The notes: generated by a model from the sequence alone, not told the origin. A stretch of 64,000 nt of DNA from Verrucomicrobiota bacterium (GCA_018240025.1 JAFEGM010000034.1:172535-236534), one strand, 5' to 3'. Shown: positions 18,105-27,654, numbered from the stretch's first letter. A program made the numbers and translations.

Positions 18105-18191
18105 GCGTGTGAGCCACCGCTTTGGTGAAGTCACGCGTGCGCCGCGCGCTCAAGGGGTCTTTCCGACCCGTCCAACGCCGCCGCTCGGGGG

Positions 18192-19385
18192 ATGACGACC
18201 ATGGGGAGGCCGCAGGCGACTCTACAGAGTTGGGCAGTCGTCATCGCGATCACGCTCGCGATGGGCCGAGCCGCGTCGGCCGCACCGAGCTCTGCGAACG
18301 AGTCGGCCGGACTCGCAAAGTTCGATCAGGCCAAGAAGGCCTATGAAGCGAAGGACTGGAGCGTCGCCCTCCAGGCTTTCCAGAGCAGCCTCGAGCTTCT
18401 GCCGAGCCCCAACACTCGGCTCTACATCGCGCGCTGCTTTCGCGCGCTGGGCAAGTACGCGAGCGCTCACACGCAGTTCGAGCTGGCCGCGAGGGAGGCC
18501 CAGGACCGCGTCGTGGCGACGGGAGAGAAGCGCTATGCGGCCACCGTCGAGGCCGCCACAGCGGAGGGCGCGGAGGTGCTCGCCAAGGTGGGCAGGCTCG
18601 AGGTCGCCCTGTCCGGCGTGGCGCCGAGCGACCTCGAGATCCGGATCGACGGGGCGCCGCTCGCGAAGGCTGCCTGGGGGTCTCCCGCCAAGGTGGATCC
18701 TGGCAGCCACGTCGTGCGCGCCACTGGTCACCGTGTGCGCCCGTTCGAGGTCACTGTCGAGGTAGCCGAGGCTGGAAAGGCAAAGGTCACCATCGTCCTC
18801 GAACGACTGCCGACGTCGGTGCTCCACCTAAGCCTGTCGTTGCAGCCACAGGGCATCGCACTGTCCCTGGATGGCAAGGCCGTGGACGCGAAGGCCCTGA
18901 GTGACGGCGTCGAGCTCGATCCAGGTCCTCACCACCTGGTCGTCCGCGCGCCCGGCTACCGGCCGTTCGAGTGGAAGGAGTCGCTGGCCGACGGAGCCTC
19001 GAAGACGGTCTCGGTCCCGCTCGAGCCGGACTCCACCGTCGCGACGGGCACCCCGGCGTGGATGTTCTTCGGCGTGGCTGGCCTCTCGGTCACGAGCCTT
19101 GGGGTCGCGACCGTCTTTGCCGTCCGCGCCAAGTCCGTCGCGGATCGCGAGAAGCGACTGCCGGGGCCACAGGCGCGCGATCCGGGTGCTCAGGAAGACA
19201 TTCAAGCACTCTCGCTGCGTGCCAACGTTCTCTACCTGAGCGGCGCTGCCTTCGCGGTGGGGGCGGGCGTCCTGTTCTTCACGACTCGCTGGTCCGGCGC
19301 GTCCAGCAAGGAGAGCGCCGGCCTGCAGTGGAAGCCATGGGTCGGACCCGGAGACCTGGGCCTCGGCCTCACAGGGGCCTTCTGA
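18192..19385 (+). CDS. Exported TPR/PEGA-domain protein with C-terminal membrane segments
   Basis: A 397-residue protein with an N-terminal signal sequence (to about MGRAASA, residue 30). A TPR-like helical part follows (GLAKFDQAKKAYEAKDWSVA to ARCFRALGKYASAHTQFELA), then two PEGA-type beta repeats (IRIDGAPL...DPGSHVVRATGH and LSLDGKAVD...ELDPGPHHLVVRAPGYRPFE). Near the C-terminus are two hydrophobic segments (WMFFGVAGLSVTSLGVATVF and VLYLSGAAFAVGAGVLFFTT). In Myxococcota such proteins recur beside Ser/Thr kinases, and here a kinase ends the same operon. A scaffold role in the periplasm is likely. It overlaps the next gene by one base (TGATG). Confidence 0.83.
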   Translation: MTTMGRPQATLQSWAVVIAITLAMGRAASAAPSSANESAGLAKFDQAKKAYEAKDWSVALQAFQSSLELLPSPNTRLYIARCFRALGKYASAHTQFELAAREAQDRVVATGEKRYAATVEAATAEGAEVLAKVGRLEVALSGVAPSDLEIRIDGAPLAKAAWGSPAKVDPGSHVVRATGHRVRPFEVTVEVAEAGKAKVTIVLERLPTSVLHLSLSLQPQGIALSLDGKAVDAKALSDGVELDPGPHHLVVRAPGYRPFEWKESLADGASKTVSVPLEPDSTVATGTPAWMFFGVAGLSVTSLGVATVFAVRAKSVADREKRLPGPQARDPGAQEDIQALSLRANVLYLSGAAFAVGAGVLFFTTRWSGASSKESAGLQWKPWVGPGDLGLGLTGAF

Positions 19386-20821
19386 TGCATCTCCGGGACG
19401 TCGTCCGCGGCGCGCTGGTCCTCGTCGTGGGCGGGGGCAATGGCTGCACGTTCGCCAACCTCGCGGACTACGACGTCCAGCCGTGCGAGCCCGTGTCCCC
19501 GGGGGTCGACGCCTACCGCCGCGACAGCTGCCACGCCTTCAATGGCGCGGGTGGCGATCCGTGTCTCGTGTGGCAGTGCGACGCTCGGCTCCGCCGCTGC
19601 GTGCAGTCGGCGCGCGACGACGATCGAGACGGCGACCCTGCAGCGGTGTGTGGTGGCACCGACTGCGACGACGCGAACCCGAGCCGCTCGGGACGTCGGG
19701 CGGACGCGCCCACGGCCACGGTGCGCGTGCCGGGCGGGATTGGCCCAGGGGCGTCCGTGGTCCTTTCGACGGACAGCGGTGGCGAGCCCACGGCGACCTG
19801 GGTGACGCCGTTGACCTCAGGGCGCTACTGCCTCCAGGCCACGCGACTGGACGCCTCGGCGTCGGTCGCTGGCTCGTGCGCGCTGCTCGAGGCGGAGCCC
19901 AACCTGGCTCCCGCACAGCCGTTCGCGAAGTGGATCGCAGGATCTCCAGCCGCGGTTTTCGTGGCCCAGACGCCCACGGCCGGGCCCTGCGACGGAGGCG
20001 GGCTCACATTCCGGTATGGGAAGTCGGTCTCGACCGCCTCGACGTGCGATGCGTCCGGCGCGGCGCTCCCGAGTCTCGCGCTCGGAAGCGATGGCGCCGC
20101 CGTCGTGGCCTACTACGCCACCGCCTACCGCAATCGAGCGGACGTTTCGAAGTGTCCCGCCGTGTCACCCGCGGGGCTTGTCATTCGCAAGGTCTCAAAC
20201 ATCGCCAGCACCAGTGCGTCGTTTGGATCACCGCAGATGCTCGACGCAGGCGTGAGCTTTCGCCCTCCCGCTCTTGCGACGATGGACGGATACGGCGGAG
20301 CGTTCGTCGCCTCTCCAGTTGCGAAGGGAGTCGGGGTATGGATCCTCAGCCCGGCCACCTACTCCGCGGGCGCGACGTGGATCGACAACGTCGTCGCCGA
20401 CGTCGTCGGCGTGACGATGGCGGCCACTCGGGACGGCGGCGCCGTCCGTCTCGCCATTGCGAAGGAGCTCGGGTGCAACCACGGGTCGCTTCACCTGTCG
20501 CTCGTCGAAGTCGACCTCTCGACCGCCAATCGGACGTCGATCGGCGACGTGGAGGTCACGAACGCTGCCAGTGCGCCGGCCTTCCGCTCGAGTGTCTCCT
20601 CGGTGCCACCCGAGAAGGGGGGCGGGTGGCTCGTGACGTGGCTCGCCGCAGGTCAGGCATTCGCACGTCGGTTCGACGTGAAGGGCGTTCCGCTCACCCC
20701 GCCGACGGCCGTCCCTGGGGTCAAGGCGCTGGAGATCGTGGCCGGCCGGGGCGAGGCGTTCTTCGTGCGCGCGGCGGGGGTCGAAGATCCGTTCTACCGC
20801 GCTGCACTGCAGTGTCCGTGA
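19385..20821 (+). CDS. Secreted protein with metal-binding-type motif, unknown function
   Basis: A 478-residue exported protein. The N-terminal hydrophobic segment ends in GGGNGC (possible lipobox at Cys21, not canonical). Near residues 75-100 a Cys/Asp-rich stretch (RDDDRDGDPAAVCGGTDCDD) resembles the putative metal-binding motif of MopE-like proteins. The rest contains repeated beta-rich segments that could form a propeller-like sensor or adhesion fold. Coupled to the TPR/PEGA gene by TGATG and 11 bp upstream of another lipoprotein with the same motif. No known family beyond the motif. Confidence 0.75.
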   Translation: MHLRDVVRGALVLVVGGGNGCTFANLADYDVQPCEPVSPGVDAYRRDSCHAFNGAGGDPCLVWQCDARLRRCVQSARDDDRDGDPAAVCGGTDCDDANPSRSGRRADAPTATVRVPGGIGPGASVVLSTDSGGEPTATWVTPLTSGRYCLQATRLDASASVAGSCALLEAEPNLAPAQPFAKWIAGSPAAVFVAQTPTAGPCDGGGLTFRYGKSVSTASTCDASGAALPSLALGSDGAAVVAYYATAYRNRADVSKCPAVSPAGLVIRKVSNIASTSASFGSPQMLDAGVSFRPPALATMDGYGGAFVASPVAKGVGVWILSPATYSAGATWIDNVVADVVGVTMAATRDGGAVRLAIAKELGCNHGSLHLSLVEVDLSTANRTSIGDVEVTNAASAPAFRSSVSSVPPEKGGGWLVTWLAAGQAFARRFDVKGVPLTPPTAVPGVKALEIVAGRGEAFFVRAAGVEDPFYRAALQCP

Positions 20822-20832
20822 GGGAGGTCCAG

Positions 20833-22167
20833 ATGCATCGAATGGCCTTGGGATGGTTGCTTGCGATCGTGCTCTTCGGTTGCAGCAGCGGAGGAGGCTC
20901 CGATTTGGGGGAGGACGCATCCTCGGAGGTCGGCGACGAGACACCGTCCACGGGCTGTCGCATCGACGCTGACTGCCCGGATGTCTCCACCACTCCGGCG
21001 TCTTGCGCGGTGGGGAGCTGCGATGTGGCCAGCGGCACTTGCCGGTACAACGCGAAGGACGCCGACGGGGATGGGTTTGCAGGCAAGTGTCAGTCGAACG
21101 ACCCGAAGGTGGTGGTCGAGCAGGGCTCGGCGATCGACTGCGACGACGGCGACAAGACCGTGAAGCCGGGGGCTACGTCGGACTGCGGGGACGCCACCTA
21201 CGATCCGAAGGACCCGACAAAGAAGAGGCTTCTGCACCTGAAGAAGGACGATCCAGCGACGATCTGCCAGTGGGGGACTTCGAAGTGCAACAACGACGGC
21301 ACGTTCGGCGCGTGCGAAGGATTTGTCGGTCCTGGTCCAAGAAACTGCGGTTCTAGCAATGACAACAACTGCGATGGTGTCGCAGACAATGACCCAACGG
21401 ACAAGTTCTGCGTATGCACGAAGGTCGGCCAGACGGAGCCATGTCCCCCGAGCGACGCGTCCAAGGTCTGCAAGGCAGGAGCCAGGACATGTCGCCTGAA
21501 GTCCGATGGTACTGGATTGGAGTGGGGACCATGCTCTGGCGAGATCAATACGGTAGTTGCGACCGGATCATGCGGAACATGTCAGTATTGTCCTACGGTA
21601 TCGACGTGCACTCCACCAGGATTCTCGAGCTGCACTTCTTCTGACGGATGCGCAAAGTCCGCGTGTTCGTGCTCTGGGTGGACGGGCGCGAACGTGCGAG
21701 TCTGCCCTTCTGGGTGGGTCAAGACGGGATCGTCATGCAGTTGGACGGGGCCCGCACTGAATGCAGGTTGGACGAATGGAACAGCGACCGGTCCTTTCAA
21801 GTACTGCGCGACGGGAGACACATGCGCACAAGTTGGCCTCGGAACGACGCCTGCTGGATTCTCGACGCCATTCTTCAACGTGACTCTAAGCCTATTTCGC
21901 GGATCTGGTTGTAGCGCCTACGGAGGAGAGGCCGGGGAGCTCGGCTGCGTGGTCCTCTCAGATCCTACAACTAGAGTATCGATGATCGTAAAAGACACCG
22001 ACTTCAGCCCAACAGGGGTAACGAAGACGCTTCGATGCAAGTCGAATTCATACGTATATTTCAAGCAGACTGTCAATCCATCTATTCCAGGGACAGTGTC
22101 GACATGTCAGCGCAGCTTCGACGGCGCGGTCACGAACGCTGACCCGGTGTCTGCAACGTGCCCGTGA
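20833..22167 (+). CDS. Cys-rich lipoprotein with MopE-type metal-binding motif
   Basis: A 444-residue lipoprotein (lipobox VLFGC). After an Asp/Glu/Ser linker comes a calcium/metal-motif region: DADGDGFAGKC, CDDGDKTVKPGATSDCGD and NDNNCDGVADND, the pattern called putative metal-binding motif and known from MopE-like surface proteins. A long Cys-rich C-terminal half follows (over 20 Cys), expected to be disulfide-bonded. ATG 20833 has GGGAGG upstream. The 3' half (about 21.3-22.15 kb) is visibly more AT-rich and uses codons such as AGA, GTA and ACA that are rare in the neighbours, suggesting recent acquisition or divergence. It overlaps the kinase start by 10 bp. Confidence 0.8.
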   Translation: MHRMALGWLLAIVLFGCSSGGGSDLGEDASSEVGDETPSTGCRIDADCPDVSTTPASCAVGSCDVASGTCRYNAKDADGDGFAGKCQSNDPKVVVEQGSAIDCDDGDKTVKPGATSDCGDATYDPKDPTKKRLLHLKKDDPATICQWGTSKCNNDGTFGACEGFVGPGPRNCGSSNDNNCDGVADNDPTDKFCVCTKVGQTEPCPPSDASKVCKAGARTCRLKSDGTGLEWGPCSGEINTVVATGSCGTCQYCPTVSTCTPPGFSSCTSSDGCAKSACSCSGWTGANVRVCPSGWVKTGSSCSWTGPALNAGWTNGTATGPFKYCATGDTCAQVGLGTTPAGFSTPFFNVTLSLFRGSGCSAYGGEAGELGCVVLSDPTTRVSMIVKDTDFSPTGVTKTLRCKSNSYVYFKQTVNPSIPGTVSTCQRSFDGAVTNADPVSATCP

Positions 22168-23531
22168 CCACCACCATTGCCTCCCGCTACCAAATCCTCC
22201 GCGAGCTCGGCCGCGGCGGGATGGGGGTCGTCTACCTGGTCGAGCACGTCCACACGGGTGAACGGCACGCGCTCAAGGTCCTCCTCGGTCACACCGGCGC
22301 CTCCACTGACGTTCTGGAGCGATTCCGTCGCGAGGCGCGTGCTCCAGCCCGCATCCGCAGCGAGGGTGTCGTCAAGATCACCGACTTCGACGTTGCGCCC
22401 GAGCTGGGCGGCGCGCCATTCCTGGTCATGGAGCTCCTCGAGGGCCAGGACGTCGACAAGCTGCTCGAGACCCACGGCCGCCTGTCCCCAGAGTTCGTCG
22501 TCTGGCTGTTCGGAGAACTCGCGAGTGTACTCGACCGGGCGCACGCGGCCGGCGTCGTGCACCGGGATCTGAAGCCCGAGAACCTGTTCCTTCACCGAAG
22601 GCGTGACGGCACCGAGGTCCTCAAGGTCGTGGACTTCGGGATCTCCCGAATCTCCGGCGAGGGGCTTGGCGACATGACCGCCGCGGCGCTGACGAAGAGC
22701 GGCGCGATGATGGGGACCCCGCTCTACATGTCGCCCGAGCAGGCCCGCGGGCTGATCCAGCAGATCGGTCCGGCGACGGACATGTGGTCCCTCGGCCTCA
22801 TCGCGCACCGCCTGCTGACCGGCGACGTCTACTGGACGGCGACGACGCTGGCTGAGCTTATGGTGCAGATCATTGCGGAGCCGATGGCGCCGCCGTCGTC
22901 ACGCTGGCCGGCGTTGCCGAGAGGGTTCGACGCTTGGTTCGCGAAGGCCTGCGACAGGGACCCTGGACGACGGTTCGTGTCGGTGGCCGAGCTGGCTCGC
23001 AGCCTGGCCTCGGCGCTCGGGGTGGGCGCCCCGACCATCTCCTCGGTGCCGTCGGAGACGGTCACCGACGTGCCGATGAGCGCAGTGACCACAGGCTCTG
23101 CCCTCGCGCAATCGACGGCGTCGGTTGCCCACACCGTCGGACCGTCTGACGCACGACCGCAGTCAGGCCGGTGGCGGGTCATCGCCGCGGCCCTTGCTGT
23201 GACGGCGGCCGGTGTCGTCGTCGGGGTGGGTGTGGCGGCAGGCCCGTCAGGAACCAGTTCCAGCGCGACCTCGCCCACCGAGCCGGACGAGCCGGTGCTC
23301 CCTGCGAAGAAGCAACCGACCGTCACCGGGCTGAGCGTCTCGAACCCACCGCCACCGGCCTCCACTTCGCTCGCCCCGCAGCCGCCCGTGCCCGCAGCGC
23401 AGCAATCCGTTCTACCGACGGCAAAGGCGAAACCGACCCCCAGCAGCAAGCCCAGCGCGGTCACTGCTTCAGCCACCACCACGCTGCCGTCGCCACCCCC
23501 GCCGAAGAGCTACGATCCGACGGCACCCTGA
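22158..23531 (+). CDS. Membrane-anchored Ser/Thr protein kinase
   Basis: A 457-residue Hanks-type kinase. The catalytic domain is residues 11-285: glycine loop GRGGMGVVY (18-26), K40 in HALK, HRDLKPEN (135-142), DFG (159-161) and SPEQ in the activation segment. A single transmembrane helix at 341-361 is followed by a Pro/Ser/Thr-rich tail. The kinase is intact at all catalytic positions. The GTG start overlaps the lipoprotein gene by 10 bp, so it is translated with the three exported proteins upstream. These may form the sensor side of one signalling unit. Substrates unknown. Confidence 0.92.
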   Translation: MPVTTTIASRYQILRELGRGGMGVVYLVEHVHTGERHALKVLLGHTGASTDVLERFRREARAPARIRSEGVVKITDFDVAPELGGAPFLVMELLEGQDVDKLLETHGRLSPEFVVWLFGELASVLDRAHAAGVVHRDLKPENLFLHRRRDGTEVLKVVDFGISRISGEGLGDMTAAALTKSGAMMGTPLYMSPEQARGLIQQIGPATDMWSLGLIAHRLLTGDVYWTATTLAELMVQIIAEPMAPPSSRWPALPRGFDAWFAKACDRDPGRRFVSVAELARSLASALGVGAPTISSVPSETVTDVPMSAVTTGSALAQSTASVAHTVGPSDARPQSGRWRVIAAALAVTAAGVVVGVGVAAGPSGTSSSATSPTEPDEPVLPAKKQPTVTGLSVSNPPPPASTSLAPQPPVPAAQQSVLPTAKAKPTPSSKPSAVTASATTTLPSPPPPKSYDPTAP

Positions 23532-23563
23532 CGGCCTGCGACGCGACGCCCGGTCGAGGTAGC

Positions 23564-24034
23564 ATGCGACCGATGCGACTCGCTCCGACCCTGCTCGCGG
23601 CCTGCGCGCTCGGCTGCAGCCCCCGCAACCCGCCCGCGGCGGGCGGTGCTCCCACGGCCTCCTCCTCCACGTCGGCGTCGGCAGCACCGTCCACGTCCAC
23701 CTCCGCGTCGGTGGCTCCCTCGGCCTCGCAGGCCTGGCCCAAGGACCCGGCGCAGGTGGCGAAGGGCAAGGAGCTCTTCGCCAAGACGTGCACGCCGTGC
23801 CACGGCGCGAACGGCGGCGGCCTGGTCGGCCCGAACCTCACCGACGGGGCGTGGCTGCACGGCAAGGGGCCCGAGCGCGTCCGCGTGGCGATCCGCGACG
23901 GCTTCCCCGACAAGGGCATGCCCACGTGGCGCACCATGCTCTCGCCCGAGCAGATCGAGGCGCTCGTCGCCTTCGTCGGCTCGATCGTCGACACCCACGT
24001 GCCCGACGGCAAGGCGCCCCAGGGGACCCCTTGA
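23564..24034 (+). CDS. Class I cytochrome c lipoprotein
   Basis: A 156-residue exported haem protein. The signal region ends in a lipobox-like ALGC, followed by a low-complexity Ala/Ser/Thr-Pro linker and then a cytochrome c domain (about 58-150). CTPCH is the haem attachment site, and a Met in GMPTWR is the likely distal ligand. GAGG lies 7 bp before ATG 23564; ATG 23573 is an alternative. A monohaem electron carrier or oxidase partner. The next gene starts with TTG overlapping this stop (TTGA). Confidence 0.87.
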   Translation: MRPMRLAPTLLAACALGCSPRNPPAAGGAPTASSSTSASAAPSTSTSASVAPSASQAWPKDPAQVAKGKELFAKTCTPCHGANGGGLVGPNLTDGAWLHGKGPERVRVAIRDGFPDKGMPTWRTMLSPEQIEALVAFVGSIVDTHVPDGKAPQGTP

Positions 24035-25053
24035 AGCGACTCCTCGTGGCGCTGACGCTCGTCGCCGCCTGCACCAAGGAGACCGTGCCGCCGCGCCCGC
24101 CGACCCCGGCACCCGCGGCGTCCGCCGACGACGGGCGCTACGTCGTGGTCGATCCACGCGCGCTCCTGCGCTTCTCCCCGGACGACCCGATCGGCATGCG
24201 CGCGCAGCGCGTCGTCCCCCCGAACATGCTCGAGGACGACCACGCCTTCTGGCTGTTCGAGCGGGTGCGCGAAGAGAACGGTGTGGTCGAGCTCTCGACC
24301 CTGGGAGGCGATCCGCCCGATCACGCCTGCTCGCACGTCGCGCCTTCGCTCACCGACTTCGAGCTGCGCCTCTTCGTCGATCGCGCGGGGCTCGCCGAGA
24401 TCACCCGTCGCCACGTCGAGGTCTCCTACGCCGACGGGTCGCGGGTCGAGCTCGCCGCGGGCGTCGTCCTGCACCCGAGCAAGGCGCCGGCGCCCGCGGG
24501 CCAGACCGCCTTCCTCGTGCGGGTCGACCGCTTCACCGTCCCCGTGCACCTGCCCCCCGGCGACCACGGCGCGACCTTCGAGGTGCCGACGCCCTTCGCC
24601 ATCCCCGAGCCGACCGGGCACCTCGAGGCGCCGTTCGTCGTCGCCGGCCGGACCTACCCGGTGGCGGAGCTCGAAGACGAGGCCGGTGTCGAGGGCGTGG
24701 CCACGCACAAGGGCGCGACCACCTCCTTCGCCCTCCACACGGCGTGCGCGGTCTACCACGGACGCTCGACGAAGGTCGGCCCGCCGCGGAACGAGAGCTA
24801 CGGCGCCGGCGGCCTCGGCCTCACCGGGACGAGCGGCCCCCTCTACCGCGTGTCGGCGGGGACGCCGCTCTCCACGCGCGGCGGGCGGCCCGTCGGCAAG
24901 GTGCGCACGGACCACGTGTTCTGGGATCGCGTCGAGGACGACGGGCCCCGCGCGTGCTTCGTGCACCCTCTCGGCACCGAGTCGTACGCGCTCTCGAAGA
25001 GTGGCGTGCACAGCCACGCGGAGCTGTGCGTGCCCGCGAGCGCCGTGCACTGA
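24031..25053 (+). CDS. Lipoprotein of unknown function
   Basis: A 340-residue lipoprotein (lipobox VAAC near residue 14) starting with TTG 24031, chosen because it overlaps the cytochrome stop and is preceded by AGGGGA. The mature protein is mostly beta-rich. The middle has a paired segment (FRVRVDRFTVPVHLPPGDHG-like) and the C-terminal ~120 residues contain four cysteines and SGPLYRVSAGTPLSTRGGRP. No known domain. The coupling to a cytochrome suggests a periplasmic partner, but that is context only. Confidence 0.75.
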   Translation: MKRLLVALTLVAACTKETVPPRPPTPAPAASADDGRYVVVDPRALLRFSPDDPIGMRAQRVVPPNMLEDDHAFWLFERVREENGVVELSTLGGDPPDHACSHVAPSLTDFELRLFVDRAGLAEITRRHVEVSYADGSRVELAAGVVLHPSKAPAPAGQTAFLVRVDRFTVPVHLPPGDHGATFEVPTPFAIPEPTGHLEAPFVVAGRTYPVAELEDEAGVEGVATHKGATTSFALHTACAVYHGRSTKVGPPRNESYGAGGLGLTGTSGPLYRVSAGTPLSTRGGRPVGKVRTDHVFWDRVEDDGPRACFVHPLGTESYALSKSGVHSHAELCVPASAVH

Positions 25054-25081
25054 CGCGGGCAGCGGCCGGGCGAAGGCCTGC

Positions 25082-27019
25082 CTACGGCCCGCCGTGGACG
25101 AGGCACTCCGCCGACGGCGGCGCGTCCTTCGGGAACGCGCGCGCGAGGGCGCGGGCGAGCCGCTGCGCGCGCTCCTTGTAGCCCGGACCGTTGAAGTGGA
25201 TGCCGTCGGTCGTGTACCAGCCGTCCTCGACCTCGCTCGCCCAGTCGTAGACGCGCATGTTCGAGTGGCGCGTGCACGCCTGGATCAGGACCTCGTTCCA
25301 GGCGCGCATGTGCGCGTTCTGGTAGGGCCCCTTCGAGATCAGGGTCTTGGTGGTCGTCCAGAGCACCCGCACGCCGGCGGCCTCGGCCATCATCGCGTCG
25401 ATGCGCTCGCTCAAGAGGGGCGCGTTGCCGCGCACGTTCGCTGGATCGTTGGTGCCGAGCGCCAGCACGAAGCACCCGTCGTAGCCGTGCTTGCGCTTGT
25501 AGCGTACGATGTCGGTCGCGCTCGGCTGGTCGCCGTAGGTCTCGACCATGCTGCGCGCACCGCTGATCTCGGGCCAGAACTTCTCGACGCCGACCGCGTG
25601 GTAGCGCGCGGTGATCTGGTCGGCCGGGTCCGGGAGGAACGCCGACATGGTGAGGCCGAGCGACGTCGAGTCGCCCACGTGCGCGAGCTCGCCGCACGAG
25701 GTCCACGGCGCCCCGGCGACCTTCTTGACGGGGATCGTCGGGGCGATGGCCACCGACGCCGAGACGGCGATCGTCGCGGTGGGCACGGGCGAGGCCGCGA
25801 GGGCCTCGAGGTCGCTCGACGGACGACGGAGCCACGACCACGCCGCGAGCGCCACGGTGGCGATCGGCACGAGCACGATCGCGCGGAACGCGAGGCCGAC
25901 CCGCGCCCGTCGCGGGCGCGCGACCCACGTGCGCCGCCGGATCGGGTCCTCGATCAGGGTGAACGAGGCCGCCGCGAGGACGAGGATGAGCGCGAGCTGC
26001 ACGAGGCCCCGGGCGACCGGCCGGTGGGTCAAGATGGTGTCCGGCAGGAACGCGACGACGGGCATGTGCCAGAGGTAGACGCCGTACGACCGCGCCCCGA
26101 TCCAGCGGAGCGGAGCCACGCCGAGGGCCCGGGCGAGCAACCCCTGGGGGTGCGCCGCGGCCATGGAGAGCGCCGCCGTGGACGTCGCGAGCACGAGCTC
26201 GCCGCCCCGGTACAGGAACGAGGAGTACTCGTCCGTGCGCGCGATGCAGAGCACCACGCCCGCGAGCCCGAGCACTCCGACCACGTCGAGCACGACGCGG
26301 CGACGGCCCGCGATCGCGCCGACCCGATCGAAGGGGAGCGCCATCGCGGCGAGCGCGCCCACGAGCAGCGCGGCCGCGCGCGCGTCGGTGCCCTCGTAGG
26401 CCCGGGTGTGGTTCAGCGCGAGGGGGTGGTAGAGGTGCCAGATCGCCCACGTCGACGCCGTGGTGAACGCGACCGTGGCGGCGACGAGCGGGCGCCGGCC
26501 CGCGCCGGCACGCCGGCCGAGCACCAGGAGTCCGGCGACGAGCAGCGGCCAGAGCACGTAGAACTGCTCCTCGATGGCCAGCGACCAGAGGTGGTCGAGC
26601 GGGCCCGGGCCGGCGAAGCGCTGGAAGTAGTCGTCGCCCCGCGCGATCGTCGTCCAGTTGGCGACGTAGAGCAGCGCGAAGAGCGCCTGTCGCGCGGCCC
26701 TCCCGACCTGCGCCGGTCGAGCGATGGCCGTCGTGACGACCACCACCGGCAGCATCAGCAGCAGCGCCGGGAGCAGGCGCCGCGCGCGGCGGATCCAGAA
26801 GTCCTTGAGGTCGATCCGGCCCTTGCCCTCGAACGACTCGAGGAGCAGCGAGGTGATGAGGTAGCCGCTCAGCGTGAAGAACACGCTCACGCCGAGCAGT
26901 CCCCCGTCGAAGAAGGGGACCCGGAGGTGGTAGGCGACGACCGCCCCCACCGCGATGGCCCGGATGCCATCGAGCCCCGGCAGGTACCGGGCGCGCGCGT
27001 CGGCGGGGTCGCTGGCCAT
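25082..27019 (-). CDS. OafA/YrhL-type acyltransferase with C-terminal SGNH domain
   Basis: A 645-residue membrane enzyme that should O-acylate a cell-surface polysaccharide. The N-terminal ~400 residues form the acyltransferase-3 membrane domain (GLDGIRAIAVGAVVAYHLR with its conserved His, FFTLSGYLIT, RRARRLLPALL, WSLAIEEQFYVLWP). The C-terminal periplasmic domain has SGNH-hydrolase landmarks: HVGDSTSLGL (nucleophile Ser), GTND and DGIHFNGPGY (Asp/His). GGAGGAG precedes the ATG. It converges with the lipoprotein gene at 25053, separated by 28 bp that can fold into a weak GC stem-loop (25059-25081). Confidence 0.9.
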   Translation of the reverse strand: MASDPADARARYLPGLDGIRAIAVGAVVAYHLRVPFFDGGLLGVSVFFTLSGYLITSLLLESFEGKGRIDLKDFWIRRARRLLPALLLMLPVVVVTTAIARPAQVGRAARQALFALLYVANWTTIARGDDYFQRFAGPGPLDHLWSLAIEEQFYVLWPLLVAGLLVLGRRAGAGRRPLVAATVAFTTASTWAIWHLYHPLALNHTRAYEGTDARAAALLVGALAAMALPFDRVGAIAGRRRVVLDVVGVLGLAGVVLCIARTDEYSSFLYRGGELVLATSTAALSMAAAHPQGLLARALGVAPLRWIGARSYGVYLWHMPVVAFLPDTILTHRPVARGLVQLALILVLAAASFTLIEDPIRRRTWVARPRRARVGLAFRAIVLVPIATVALAAWSWLRRPSSDLEALAASPVPTATIAVSASVAIAPTIPVKKVAGAPWTSCGELAHVGDSTSLGLTMSAFLPDPADQITARYHAVGVEKFWPEISGARSMVETYGDQPSATDIVRYKRKHGYDGCFVLALGTNDPANVRGNAPLLSERIDAMMAEAAGVRVLWTTTKTLISKGPYQNAHMRAWNEVLIQACTRHSNMRVYDWASEVEDGWYTTDGIHFNGPGYKERAQRLARALARAFPKDAPPSAECLVHGGP

Positions 27020-27139
27020 CTCCTCCCGCCCCCGGCTACCACGGACCGGGCCGGCGGCGGAGGGCGGCGGCTCGACAGGGCCCGGACGCGACCGTGGCCG
27101 ACGCGGGAATGCGCGCGGCGGGCCGGTTGTCCCCGTCGC

Positions 27140-27595
27140 GTGCGGCCCCACCAGCTCTCGCTCCTCACCCTGCTCCTCGTCGGCTGCGACCACGGCACCA
27201 AGCTGGCCGCGGCGCGCGCGCTGCCCACGGGCCCGGTGTCGCTCGTCCGCGGCGTGCTCGAGCTCCGCTACGCCGAGAACCGCGACGTCGCGTTCAGCGC
27301 GCTCTCCGCGCTGCACCTGCCCTCGCCGCGGCTGGCCCTCCTCGCGGTGGGGCTCGTGGTCCTCACCCTGCTGATCGTGACGTTCGCGCGGCTCCGGGAC
27401 GGCAGCCGGCGCGTCGACGTGGGCTTCGTCCTGGTGCTCGCCGGCGCCGTGGGCAACCTGCTCGATCGGGCCGTCCGGGGCTTCGTCGTCGACTTCGTCC
27501 ACCTGTCCCACTGGCCCGTCTTCAACGTGGCCGACGTGCTCATCGCCGTCGGCGGCGTCCTGCTCGTCACGCGCCTGCGGCCCAAGCCCGCGTGA
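27140..27595 (+). CDS. lspA: Signal peptidase II (lipoprotein signal peptidase)
   Basis: A 151-residue polytopic aspartic protease that removes signal peptides from prolipoproteins after diacylglyceryl transfer. Catalytic aspartates are D109 in GNLLDR and D132 in FNVADV; the N-terminal DHGTK segment is also conserved. Four hydrophobic segments are visible. The start is GTG 27140, with the first transmembrane helix beginning a few residues in. Its clients plausibly include the many lipoproteins in this window. An isolated gene, not next to ileS as in many bacteria. Confidence 0.92.
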   Translation: MRPHQLSLLTLLLVGCDHGTKLAAARALPTGPVSLVRGVLELRYAENRDVAFSALSALHLPSPRLALLAVGLVVLTLLIVTFARLRDGSRRVDVGFVLVLAGAVGNLLDRAVRGFVVDFVHLSHWPVFNVADVLIAVGGVLLVTRLRPKPA

Positions 27596-27654
27596 GCCCC
27601 TGCGTGAGCCCCGGGCGGCTGGCGCCGTCGGGCGCTTTCCGACACACTGCCGCG

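Noticed and set aside
22158..23531. Pseudokinase
   Set aside because: Glycine loop, K40, HRDLKPEN and DFG are all intact.
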